Source: an uncultured Methylocystaceae bacterium
Lineage (GTDB): Bacteria; Pseudomonadota; Alphaproteobacteria; Rhizobiales; Beijerinckiaceae
Direction: 5' to 3'
Length of the DNA stretch: 64,000 bases
Assembly (NCBI GenBank): GCA_903870245.1
Contig: CAIQCB010000041.1
Span: 35,528 to 99,527 of the forward strand
Positions 43,588 to 52,435 of the stretch are shown here, in pieces. The notes beneath the pieces are model-generated. The model worked only from the letters and a program-made list of their open reading frames with translations. It was not told the origin of the DNA and made no database searches. The stretch's first letter is position 1, and the number at the start of each line of letters is the position of its first letter. Made by a program: the position numbers and the translations under genes.

Positions 43588-43757
43588 CTTCGACGGTCCT
43601 TCGCAAGAAGGCGAAAAGGGAACGCGGGGAGGTTTTCCTCCTAAGCCGCGGCTGCCCCCGCAACTGTAACCGGCGACAAGCCGCGCCAAACGCCACTGGG
43701 AGGAAGCCCGGGAAGGCGGTGCGGAGAAACAGTCGGAAGCCAGGAGACCTGCCGTCA
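43588..43757 (+). promoter_or_regulatory. Cobalamin (AdoCbl) riboswitch
   Basis: A ~170-nt element with the class hallmarks in order: ACGGTCC at the 5' side, GGGAACGCGG, the conserved GCCCCCGCAACTG core, CGCCACTGGG, and the B12 box AGCCAGGAGACCTGCC near 43738-43754. It precedes cbtB by 62 nt; a GC-rich inverted segment (GCCGCCGGCGGGGCGGC) just before the cbtB ribosome-binding site may be the expression platform acting on translation. Cobalamin should repress the entire downstream operon. Confidence 0.95.
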
Positions 43758-43819
43758 CGGGCGATACGACGTCGCTTTGGACTTCAAAACGCCGCCGGCG
43801 GGGCGGCAGGGAGAATTTT

Positions 43820-44002
43820 ATGCAAGCTAACACTCTTTCCACGATCGCGTCGCCGGCAAAAAAAGTCGAGTCGCTGAAATTGGCGATCGCGACTTTTATC
43901 CTTGGTCTCGGTCTGATTTACACTGTTGGATTTGCGCCGATAGAGAGCGTGCACGATGCGGCGCATGATTCGCGCCACGCGCTTTCCTTCCCCTGCCATT
44001 GA
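43820..44002 (+). CDS. cbtB: Cobalt transporter subunit CbtB
   Basis: 60 residues: one membrane helix (LKLAIATFILGLGLIYTVGF) and a histidine-rich tail HDAAHDSRHALSFPCH, the CbtB signature. With CbtA it forms a B12-regulated predicted cobalt uptake system. ATG 43820 has GGGAGAA upstream. First gene under the riboswitch. Confidence 0.93.
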   Translation: MQANTLSTIASPAKKVESLKLAIATFILGLGLIYTVGFAPIESVHDAAHDSRHALSFPCH

Positions 44003-44023
44003 TCGCCTGAAACGCGCTATCTC

Positions 44024-44698
44024 GTGTTCATGCGTATTCTGGCGGCCGGCGGCATCGGCGGCATCAGCGCAGGCATTGCCGTTGCGGCGCTTCAACACGT
44101 CACAACGACGCCGCTGATCCTGAGCGCCGAGGTTTATGAAACCGCGCAACATCTTCACCAGCACGCTGCTGAAGCCATTGCCCCTGTGGCCGAAAGCCTG
44201 CGGCGCACCGCGATGACAAGCCTTTCAACCATCGTCGCCTCGATTGGCTACGCTTTTGTGCTGCTGGCGGGAATGCTGTTTGCCGGCGAACGAATTACGG
44301 CGCGCCGCGCCGCCTTATGGGGAGTTTGCGCCTTCGCCGCCACAGGACTCGCCCCCGCCATAGGTCTGGCGCCGCAATTACCCGGGGCTGCGGAAACCGA
44401 CCTCGCTGGGCGACAGCTCTGGTGGGTCGCCACCGCTGCTACAACCGGGACTGGTCTTTATGCCATTTTGCGCTTCGACGACCGGCTGGCGCAGGCATTC
44501 GGTCTTTTCCTGATAATTGCGCCGCATCTCTTCACCCCAACGCCAGCCTTGCCAGAAAGTACGGTTCCGGCCGAACTTGCAGCGCGTTTCGCCGCCGCCT
44601 CGCTCGTCCTGCAAGCCATAGCATGGACGCTCGCCGGCGCGCTGGCGGGGATGACCTATTGCGCGATTGCCGGGGAAAAGGAAGACGCGCCAGCATGA
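44024..44698 (+). CDS. cbtA: Cobalt transporter subunit CbtA
   Basis: 224 residues, about five or six membrane helices, beginning RILAAGGIGGISAGIAVAALQHV and with AFAATGLAPAIGLAPQLPG and FDDRLAQAFGLFLIIAPHL, typical of CbtA. The start may be GTG 44024 or ATG 44030; neither has a strong ribosome-binding site. The stop overlaps cobW (ATGA). Confidence 0.92.
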   Translation: MFMRILAAGGIGGISAGIAVAALQHVTTTPLILSAEVYETAQHLHQHAAEAIAPVAESLRRTAMTSLSTIVASIGYAFVLLAGMLFAGERITARRAALWGVCAFAATGLAPAIGLAPQLPGAAETDLAGRQLWWVATAATTGTGLYAILRFDDRLAQAFGLFLIIAPHLFTPTPALPESTVPAELAARFAAASLVLQAIAWTLAGALAGMTYCAIAGEKEDAPA

Positions 44699-45732
44699 CC
44701 ACGCCGCGCAAAATTCCTGCGACGATCGTTACCGGCTTTCTCGGCGCAGGAAAAACGACGTTGATCCGCCATGTTCTCGAAAACGCCGGCGATCGCAGAC
44801 TGGCGCTGATCATCAACGAATTTGGGGATGTCGGCGTAGACGGCGATATTCTGCGCGCATGCGGCGTTGAGAGTTGTCCGGAAGAAAACATTGTCGAGCT
44901 TGCAAACGGCTGCCTGTGTTGCACGGTCGCCGACGATTTTCTGCCCGCCATAGAAGCACTGCTCGCGCACGAGAAACGTCCGGATCATATCATCATTGAA
45001 ACATCGGGGTTGGCGTTGCCGAAACCGCTGGTGAAGGCCTTCGACTGGCCATCTATTCGCTCGAAACTCACGGTCGATGGGGTCATAGCCGTTATTGACG
45101 CCAAGGCTGTAGCGGAAGGCCGGTTTATCAACGACCCCGCCGCCCTCGCCCGCCAGCGGGCCGAAACAGAAACCATTGACCACGACAATCCGCTTGAGGA
45201 AGTGTTCGAGGATCAGATTGCCTGCGCCGATCTCATCATCCTCAACAAGACTGATCTGCTTGATTGTGGCGAAGAACAGACCGTGGCCGTCAGTCTGGCC
45301 AATCGGGCGCGATCGTCCGCGCCAATCCTTCGAACGCGCCAGGGACGCATCAATCCGGCGGCGTTGCTGGGTCTATCGGCCGCCGCCGAAGACGACCTCG
45401 CCAACCGGCCCTCGCATCACGACGCAGAGCCCGACCACGATCACGACGATTTCGAAAGTTTTGTCGTGACTTTTCCAGCCATCGCCGATCCCGCGAGCCT
45501 CACAGAACGGATCGAGCGGATCGCCCGCGATCATGATGTGCTCCGAGTCAAGGGCTTCGTGGAGGTAGCCGGCAAGCCGATGCGCCTGTTAATTCAGGCG
45601 GTGGGGGCGCGCATTCAGCATCATTTCGATCGTCCGTGGAAACCGGAAGAGAACCGCGCTAGCCGGCTTGTTGTCATCGGCGAAAAAGGTATCGATCGCT
45701 CCGCTATCACTGAAGCTCTGATGCAGTTGTGA
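44695..45732 (+). CDS. cobW: CobW GTPase
   Basis: 345 residues, COG0523 G3E GTPase. Walker A GFLGAGKTT, GCLCC metal motif (CXCC), NKTD for guanine recognition, and a His-rich segment HHDAEPDHDHDD. C-terminal CobW domain HDVLRVKGFVEV. Thought to deliver cobalt to the CobNST chelatase. The in-frame extension upstream overlaps cbtA and is excluded. It precedes cobN by 9 bp. Confidence 0.95.
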   Translation: MTTPRKIPATIVTGFLGAGKTTLIRHVLENAGDRRLALIINEFGDVGVDGDILRACGVESCPEENIVELANGCLCCTVADDFLPAIEALLAHEKRPDHIIIETSGLALPKPLVKAFDWPSIRSKLTVDGVIAVIDAKAVAEGRFINDPAALARQRAETETIDHDNPLEEVFEDQIACADLIILNKTDLLDCGEEQTVAVSLANRARSSAPILRTRQGRINPAALLGLSAAAEDDLANRPSHHDAEPDHDHDDFESFVVTFPAIADPASLTERIERIARDHDVLRVKGFVEVAGKPMRLLIQAVGARIQHHFDRPWKPEENRASRLVVIGEKGIDRSAITEALMQL

Positions 45733-45741
45733 GGGGGCGCC

Positions 45742-48700
45742 ATGCATTTGCTCCCGCGCGATATCCATAGTCTCGACGAGGCCAGCGCGGCTACCGATCT
45801 TGGTCAGACACCTGCAGACATAGTCTTTCTGTCATTTTCAGACTCGGAATTACAATTGCTGACGCGCCAGCACGCGGGAGATAACTATCCGAGCCTTCGC
45901 TGCGCACAGCTCGCCAAGTTAAAACACCCCTACTCGGTCGATCTATATCTCGACTCCGTTGCATCCTGCGCGAAACTGATTGTGGTTCGGCTGCTCGGCG
46001 GCAAGGATTACTGGTCCTATGGCGTGGAACAACTCGAGTCGCTCGCTCGAAGACATGGAATTATGCTGGCGATTGTTCCAGGCGATGTTGTCGACGACCA
46101 GCGCCTCTCCCGAGCCTCGACGCTTGACGCCGAAACTCTTTCGCGTATCTGGCGGTATTTTCAGGATGGCGGTCCTGACAATCTGCAAAACTTCCTGCGC
46201 TTTGCGGCAACCCTGACCGGTCGAACAATGGCCTGGAGCGAAAGCGCGCCCGTCGCCAATGCCGGCCGCTTCATTGCAGGATCTCGCGCAAACCAAACCA
46301 GCATTTTCCGGGCGAGCCTGATCTTCTATCGCTCGCTTTATCTAGCCGATGATATCGCACCGATCATTTCGCTCGCCGAAACGCTCTCGGAGCGAGGATT
46401 TGCTGTCGATACGCTTTATGTCGCCAGTATCAAAGATCCAGAGAGTGAAAATTTTCTGGCGCAGGCGCTGGATGAATTCGCACCGGATGTTGTTATCAAC
46501 AGCACTGCCTTTTCAGCGAAACGCGCAACAGGCAGCGTGCTGGATCGCGCGGACGCCCCGGTTTTACAGGTGGCTTTGACAACCTGCACTCAAGAGGCCT
46601 GGGCGGCCTCGCCGCGCGGCGCCAATGGCGCCGATCTGGCGATGAATATTGTTCTACCGGAAGTCGATGGGAGAATTTTCACTCGCGCCATCTCTTTCAA
46701 AGAACCGGATTTGTTGCGAGGATCAACAGAATTCAATAGTACTCGTCATGCGCCGGAGCAAAGCCGGATTGCTTTTGTCGCCGATCTGGCTGCCAGTTGG
46801 GCGGCTTTGCGAAGAAAGAAGAATTACGAGAAGCGACTGGCTCTTGTTCTCTCCGATTATCCGGCTCGACGTGGTCGCTGCGGCTACGCTATCGGACTGG
46901 ATGCTCCGGCAAGCATTGAGGAAATTCTCACAACGCTAAAAGTTTCCGGCTACGATGTCGGTAACGAGCAAATTCAGGATGGCGGGCGGATCATCCGTAA
47001 GCTCGAACAATCCTTGCAGACAATCGCCATCTCACTCCATGATTACTATCGCTGGCAGGAAGCCTTGCCAGAAGCATTTATGCTAAACGTCACGGAGACA
47101 TGGGGCCTGCCGCAGGATGACAGCTCTTTTCGGGACGGGGCATTTCACCTCTCAAGCATCGAGACAGGCAAAGTCGTAATTGCGCTGCAGCCCGATCGCG
47201 GCGGACGCATTGATCGCGAGGAAAGTTATCACGATCTGCAACGACCTCCGCGTCATTCCTATGTCGCTTTCTATCTCTGGCTGCGGCATATACACAAAGT
47301 TGATGCGCTCATACACCTTGGCGCACATGGCACGCTTGAGTGGCTGCCTGGCAAATCCGTCATGCTCTCGGAAATTTGTGCGCCGGAAGTCGTGCTGGGA
47401 CCAACACCGCTGATTTATCCTTTCATCGTCAATGACCCGGGAGAGGCTGCACAGGCCAAACGCCGGGCGGCAGCGGTGACAATAGGCCATTTGACGCCGC
47501 CCTTGCGTCAGGCGACGCTCTTCGATGCGGCGGAACGCATTGAAAATCTGCTTGACGAATACACAACGGCCGTCACCCTCGATCCGCGACGCGCGCGGCG
47601 CATTGCCGATACAATTGTCGAAGAAGCCGAGCAGAGCGGGCTGGCGGCGGAATGTGGCGTCTCCCGATCCATGAACCTCTCGGACACGCTGACAAAACTT
47701 GACGCCTGGATGTGCGATCTCAAGGAGATGCGTATCGGCGACGGATTGCATGTGTTTGGCCGCAGCGACCCAGACCCTGTCCGCAACGCTTGCGCGGTTA
47801 GCGAGCGAAGCGCCCTTCTCACGGCTCTGGAGGGACGTTTTGTCCAACCCGGTCCGGCTGGAGCCCCCTCGCGTGGCCGCAGCGATGTGTTGCCTACCGG
47901 CCGAAATATTTATTGTATCGACCCCCGTCATGCGCCCACACAGACCGCCTGCGACATTGGACGTCAGGCCGCACGAGAGGTGATCACCAGACATCTGCAA
48001 ATCCACGGCGATTATCCACGACAAATCATGCTAGACCTTTGGGGGAGCGCAACTATTCGCACGGGCGGCGAGGATTTCGCCCAGGCTCTGGCGCTCCTTG
48101 GCGTGACGCCGGTGTGGGATACAGCCAGCGCGCGAGTGATTGGTTTTGAAATCCTTCCTGAAGCGCGATGCGAATTTCCCCGCGTCGACGTGACGCTTCA
48201 TGTCTCGGGACTATTCCGTGACATGTTTCCTGGTCTGATTGCTCTTTTTGACGACGCCGTTCATGCAGTCGCCGCGCGTGACGAAGACGCCGGGTTTAAC
48301 CCTTTAAGCCAAGCGCAGGATTTACGACGAGTTTTTGGCGCCGCCAGCGGTTCTTACGGTCTGGGCGTCGGAGACAGGATTGTGCGCGGCGACTGGATGT
48401 CGCAGGAAGAATTGGCGCGCCAATTTATCATGAATGCCGGTCACTCTGTTGACCGGGAAGGCGATAGCAGTCCCGCTATTGACGCTTTTGAGAACCGGAT
48501 CGCCACTGCCGACGCGCATGTGCATGTTCGGGATATGGCGGAAGTCGATGTGTTGACTGGCCCTGCATTCACCGATTTCGAAGGAGGGTTCGCCGCCGCC
48601 AATCGGGCGCTGGGCGGCAAAGCCATACTTCTTCATCTCGACGCTTCTCAGCCAGAGTCTCTCCGCGCCCGTCCACTCGCCGAAGAAATCGCCCGCACGC

Positions 48701-49032
48701 TACGCATGCGATTGGCTAATCCCCAATGGCTCAGAGGACAAATGCGTCACGGCCATCGCGGCGCCGCAGAGATTGCTGAAGGCGTTGATAATCTGTACGC
48801 ATTGGCTGCAACAAGCGGATTTGTCTCTGATGCGCAGTTCGATCTTGCTTTTGCCGCGACAATTGGCGACGAAGATGTGCGCGATTTTATGCGGCGCGTA
48901 AACCCGCATGCTCTGGCTGCTGTGACCCACGCTTTCAGCGAAGCGCAAAGACGCGACCTCTGGCGCACACGCCGTAATAGCGTCGGGGCGATTCTGGCAC
49001 AGTTGGGAGACAACAATGTCGCCCAAGTATGA
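45742..49032 (+). CDS. cobN: Cobaltochelatase subunit CobN
   Basis: 1096 residues. Core features: CAKLIVVRLLGGKDYWSYG, ALVLSDYPARRGRCGYAIGLDAPASIEEILTTL, LIHLGAHGTLEWLPGKSVMLSE and DVTLHVSGLFRDMFPGLI. CobN is the large subunit that inserts cobalt into hydrogenobyrinic acid diamide with ATP and CobST. It is shorter than the ~1275-residue Pseudomonas denitrificans CobN, but the ends look complete. CobS and CobT are not in the window. It overlaps cobG by 17 bp. Confidence 0.95.
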   Translation: MHLLPRDIHSLDEASAATDLGQTPADIVFLSFSDSELQLLTRQHAGDNYPSLRCAQLAKLKHPYSVDLYLDSVASCAKLIVVRLLGGKDYWSYGVEQLESLARRHGIMLAIVPGDVVDDQRLSRASTLDAETLSRIWRYFQDGGPDNLQNFLRFAATLTGRTMAWSESAPVANAGRFIAGSRANQTSIFRASLIFYRSLYLADDIAPIISLAETLSERGFAVDTLYVASIKDPESENFLAQALDEFAPDVVINSTAFSAKRATGSVLDRADAPVLQVALTTCTQEAWAASPRGANGADLAMNIVLPEVDGRIFTRAISFKEPDLLRGSTEFNSTRHAPEQSRIAFVADLAASWAALRRKKNYEKRLALVLSDYPARRGRCGYAIGLDAPASIEEILTTLKVSGYDVGNEQIQDGGRIIRKLEQSLQTIAISLHDYYRWQEALPEAFMLNVTETWGLPQDDSSFRDGAFHLSSIETGKVVIALQPDRGGRIDREESYHDLQRPPRHSYVAFYLWLRHIHKVDALIHLGAHGTLEWLPGKSVMLSEICAPEVVLGPTPLIYPFIVNDPGEAAQAKRRAAAVTIGHLTPPLRQATLFDAAERIENLLDEYTTAVTLDPRRARRIADTIVEEAEQSGLAAECGVSRSMNLSDTLTKLDAWMCDLKEMRIGDGLHVFGRSDPDPVRNACAVSERSALLTALEGRFVQPGPAGAPSRGRSDVLPTGRNIYCIDPRHAPTQTACDIGRQAAREVITRHLQIHGDYPRQIMLDLWGSATIRTGGEDFAQALALLGVTPVWDTASARVIGFEILPEARCEFPRVDVTLHVSGLFRDMFPGLIALFDDAVHAVAARDEDAGFNPLSQAQDLRRVFGAASGSYGLGVGDRIVRGDWMSQEELARQFIMNAGHSVDREGDSSPAIDAFENRIATADAHVHVRDMAEVDVLTGPAFTDFEGGFAAANRALGGKAILLHLDASQPESLRARPLAEEIARTLRMRLANPQWLRGQMRHGHRGAAEIAEGVDNLYALAATSGFVSDAQFDLAFAATIGDEDVRDFMRRVNPHALAAVTHAFSEAQRRDLWRTRRNSVGAILAQLGDNNVAQV

Positions 49033-50308
49033 GATCAAGGGCTGGTGCCCGACAGCCTTGCGTCCGATGGAAAGTGGCGACGGCCTTTTGATCCGCCCCA
49101 AGGTGATTGGCGCGCGGATCGACGCCGCGCAGCTTGGGGCCATCGCGAGTCTTGCCAACACTTTCGGTAATGGCCTGATTGACCTCACTCAACGGGCGCA
49201 ACTTCAGATCCGTGGCGTTCGATCCTCAACGCTGAAGGATGCATTACTCACGCTCAGGGATACAGGTCTACTGGCCACAAGTTCGGGGGTTGAGCATATT
49301 GTCAATATCCTCGCGCCTCCGCTTGCCGGCATCGATCCATCCGCGATTTTTGACTCGAATTATCTTGTCTCTGATTTATCGGCGGGACTATCCCGGGATG
49401 TTGCGCTTCATGAGTTGCCCGCAAAATTTCTTTTCGCCGTGGTGGATGGCGGCGCTCTACAGATAGATTTCTCCGAAGCGGATATTTCGATTCATCCCGC
49501 GTCTGAGGGCCGCCTTGCCTTATGCCTCGCTGGCTTAGAGGATGCGGCGATTATTGTTTCGCGCAACGAAGTCGTCGCAACCACTCTCCGATTGGCGAAA
49601 GCCTATATCGAACTACGAGCCGTAAATCCTTTTGATCTGCGCCGTATGCGAAGATTGACGCGACTTACAGGCGCGGCGCCCTTGATTGAAAAAGCCGGGC
49701 TTGAACTAAGCCGATTCACACCTTCTCGTTCAGGTGAGAGGATTGATTATCTTGGCGTTCACACTACAGGCGACCTCGCATATACGGGAGTAGCGGCCTC
49801 CTCCGGACGCTGGAACTCGGAAGAACTCTCTGAGCTCTCAAAGCTGGCTATTTTGCATGGATTGAATGAAGCGCGATTAACTCCCTGGCGGGCTATTGTG
49901 TTTCCTGCGCCTGATCTAGCGTCCGCAATCCAGATCGAAACCGGGGCAAAAGCCCTGGGTTTAATCGTCGACCCCAACGACCCTCGTCGCAGCGTGGTCG
50001 CGTGTCCTGGAGCGCCGGAATGTTCACAATCTCAGGGGGAAACGCGTCGTCATATCGAGCGTCTTGCGCCCCTGGCCCGCCGTTTTGCAGGAAGCGACGG
50101 CATCGGTCTGCACATATCGGGCTGCGGCAAGGGTTGCGCACGTCAGAAATCAACGCCCGTCACGCTGGTGCTGGATGGTGGACGATTCAATCTTGTTTAT
50201 GATGGCGTCGCACAGGACAAACCAACACAATCCAACCTCACGCTCATGGAGGTAGAAAAAATCATGACGCCCAACCCAAGGACCAAGGCGCCATGTCCGG
50301 CGATTTGA
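49016..50308 (+). CDS. cobG: Precorrin-3B synthase (oxygen-dependent)
   Basis: 430 residues of the sulfite/nitrite-reductase-like fold. Ferredoxin-like half (KGWCPTALRPMESGDGLLIRPK), the C-terminal Fe-S/siroheme ligands ACPGAPECSQSQGE and GCGKGCARQ (CX5C, CX3C). It hydroxylates precorrin-3A using O2 in ring contraction, so this is the aerobic pathway. It overlaps cobN upstream and cobH downstream (16 bp). Confidence 0.93.
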   Translation: MSPKYEIKGWCPTALRPMESGDGLLIRPKVIGARIDAAQLGAIASLANTFGNGLIDLTQRAQLQIRGVRSSTLKDALLTLRDTGLLATSSGVEHIVNILAPPLAGIDPSAIFDSNYLVSDLSAGLSRDVALHELPAKFLFAVVDGGALQIDFSEADISIHPASEGRLALCLAGLEDAAIIVSRNEVVATTLRLAKAYIELRAVNPFDLRRMRRLTRLTGAAPLIEKAGLELSRFTPSRSGERIDYLGVHTTGDLAYTGVAASSGRWNSEELSELSKLAILHGLNEARLTPWRAIVFPAPDLASAIQIETGAKALGLIVDPNDPRRSVVACPGAPECSQSQGETRRHIERLAPLARRFAGSDGIGLHISGCGKGCARQKSTPVTLVLDGGRFNLVYDGVAQDKPTQSNLTLMEVEKIMTPNPRTKAPCPAI

Positions 50309-50925
50309 ATTATATTCGTGAAGGTGCAGCGATCTATAAAAATTCCTTCGCCATTATTCGCGCCGAAGCCAGACTTGCGCGCTTTACGCCAGAACAAGAG
50401 AAGATCGCCGTGCGAATGATTCACGCTTGCGGAATGGTCGAACTCGCCGACGATATCGAATTTTCGGAAAGTTTTGTCGAAGCGGCAAAAGCCGCGCTTC
50501 AACGCGGGGCTCCGATCCTCTGTGACGCCAATATGGTGGCTTATGGCGTAACCCGTGCGCGCCTGCCAGCGAATAATCCGGTGCTTTGCACGCTGGCGGA
50601 ACCGGAAGTAGCCGACTTGGCCGCGAAAATCGGAAATACGAGAAGCGCCGCCGCCATGGAATTATGGCGCCAGCATATCGCTGGCGCCGTCATCGCTATC
50701 GGAAATGCGCCGACCGCATTGTTTCGTTTGTTGGAAATGTTTGACGAAAAGATCGATTTGCCGGCGGCGGTGATCGGGATGCCTGTCGGTTTCGTCGGCG
50801 CGGCGGAGTCGAAAGAAGCTCTCGCCGCCGATGGACGCACTCCATACGCGATTGTGAAAGGTCGCAAAGGCGGTAGCGCCATAGCTGCGGCGACAATCAA
50901 TGCCCTGGCGAGCGAGGCCGAATGA
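50293..50925 (+). CDS. cobH: Precorrin-8X methylmutase
   Basis: 210 residues. Catalytic His in RMIHACGMVELADDIEFS; downstream ILCDANMVAYGVTRARLP and AAVIGMPVGFVGAAESKEAL are highly conserved. It rearranges precorrin-8X to hydrogenobyrinic acid. Overlaps cobI by 4 bp (ATGA). Confidence 0.95.
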   Translation: MSGDLNYIREGAAIYKNSFAIIRAEARLARFTPEQEKIAVRMIHACGMVELADDIEFSESFVEAAKAALQRGAPILCDANMVAYGVTRARLPANNPVLCTLAEPEVADLAAKIGNTRSAAAMELWRQHIAGAVIAIGNAPTALFRLLEMFDEKIDLPAAVIGMPVGFVGAAESKEALAADGRTPYAIVKGRKGGSAIAAATINALASEAE

Positions 50926-51686
50926 GCGCTGGCCATAAGGTGAACTCAAAGATTTCTGCCGCTGAAGGCATGTTAATCGGCATTGGCCTTGGTCCCGGAG
51001 ATCCGGAACTGGTGACAATCAAGGCTGCGCGTCTGATCGGCGAGGCCAAGGTTATCTCCTATTTCGCCAAGGCTGGGCGCGACAGCCATGCGCGGACCAT
51101 AGCTGCGCCTTACCTACCTCCGGAATTTGAAGAGATCCCTCTGCTCTATCCGGTTACGACCGAAATTCCCTTTGCTGACCCCGCCTACAATCGCGCCCTG
51201 GTTCAGTTTTACCAGGAAAGCGCAGATCGACTGACGCAACTACTCGAAACAGGCAAGGACATCGCTCTCCTTTGCGAAGGAGATCCCATGCTTTACGGCT
51301 CATTCATGCATATATACGAGCGGCTTGCCCCACGTTTTCGTGTGGACGTCTGCGCCGGCGTTGCCGGCATGTCAGGCTGCTTTGCCGCAGCGCGCCAGCC
51401 CATGACCTGGGGAGACGATACACTTACGGTGATGCCGGCGACGCTGGACGAGGAGAGTCTTGTCAGGCGACTCAACGTCGCCGATGCCGCCGTAATTATG
51501 AAAATAGGCGGTAATTTTCCGAAACTGCGACGCGCTCTGACCCGCGCCGGTCTGACCGAAAGGGCGATTTACGTAGAGCGCGGCACGATGGCAGGCGAAA
51601 AGATTTTACGATTCATTGATAAGGTCGATGACAAGGCTCCCTATTTCTCCATGGTTCTGTCGCCGGGAAAAGGGCGCAGACCATGA
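50922..51686 (+). CDS. cobI: Precorrin-2 C20-methyltransferase
   Basis: 254 residues. SAM-binding GIGLGPGDPELVTIKAARLI, CEGDPMLYGSFMHIYERL and KIGGNFPKLRRAL mark CobI. It methylates C20 of precorrin-2. Coupled with cobH and cobJ by 4-bp overlaps. Confidence 0.95.
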   Translation: MSAGHKVNSKISAAEGMLIGIGLGPGDPELVTIKAARLIGEAKVISYFAKAGRDSHARTIAAPYLPPEFEEIPLLYPVTTEIPFADPAYNRALVQFYQESADRLTQLLETGKDIALLCEGDPMLYGSFMHIYERLAPRFRVDVCAGVAGMSGCFAAARQPMTWGDDTLTVMPATLDEESLVRRLNVADAAVIMKIGGNFPKLRRALTRAGLTERAIYVERGTMAGEKILRFIDKVDDKAPYFSMVLSPGKGRRP

Positions 51687-52435
51687 GCGGACGCCTCTAC
51701 ATTGTCGGATTGGGTCCTGGCGACACGCGCTGGCTGACGCCCGAAGCCCAGGAGGCGCTGGCGCTGGCGCATGACATCATTGGCTACGCTTCCTACGTCG
51801 AGCGTGTGCCGAAACGTCTCGGACAGACCCGCCTCGCCAGCGATAATCGTGTCGAGATCGATCGTGCGCGTGAGGCCCTGGAACGCGCCTCAGCCGGACG
51901 TGTCGTCGCGGTCGTCTCGGGTGGCGATCCGGGCGTTTTCGCGATGGCCTCGGCCGTTTTTGAAGCTGTCGACGCCGGCGCGCCACACTGGCGCGATCTC
52001 GATATACGGGTGATGCCGGGGGTCTCCGCCATGCAGGCTGCGGCGGCGCGTTTCGGCGCGCCGCTTGGCCACGATTTTTGCGCAATCTCACTGTCGGACA
52101 ATCTGAAACCATGGTCTTTGATTGAGAAACGTCTCGAACATGCGGCGCTGGGCGATTTCGTCATTGCGCTTTACAACCCCGCCTCAAGGGCGCGACCAAC
52201 GCAAATCCTTGATGCTTTCTCACTTTTGCGCAAACTGCTGCCGGGCGAGCGCTTCGTAGGTCTTGCAAAATCGATTGGACGTGAGACAGAGGAGGTTATC
52301 CTGTCCACGCTCGATAGGGTCGATGTGGCTCAGATCGATATGTCGACGCTGGTGCTGATTGGCTCAAGCGGCACAAAAGCTATTCCGCGCAACAACGCTC
52401 GCGGCTGGATATACACGGCACGGTCGGCGTTATGA
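51683..52435 (+). CDS. cobJ: Precorrin-3B C17-methyltransferase
   Basis: 250 residues. GLGPGDTRWLTPEAQEAL, SGGDPGVFAMASAVFE, and FVIALYNPASRARPTQ are standard CobJ motifs. It carries out ring contraction with C17 methylation. Translationally coupled to cobL. Confidence 0.95.
   Translation: MSGRLYIVGLGPGDTRWLTPEAQEALALAHDIIGYASYVERVPKRLGQTRLASDNRVEIDRAREALERASAGRVVAVVSGGDPGVFAMASAVFEAVDAGAPHWRDLDIRVMPGVSAMQAAAARFGAPLGHDFCAISLSDNLKPWSLIEKRLEHAALGDFVIALYNPASRARPTQILDAFSLLRKLLPGERFVGLAKSIGRETEEVILSTLDRVDVAQIDMSTLVLIGSSGTKAIPRNNARGWIYTARSAL

Noticed and set aside
44317..44694. N-terminal extension of the cobW frame
   Set aside because: It overlaps cbtA; the CobW P-loop region starts right after ATG 44695.
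47152..48024. 290-codon minus-strand frame inside cobN
   Set aside because: Antisense shadow of clearly conserved CobN sequence, no ribosome-binding site.
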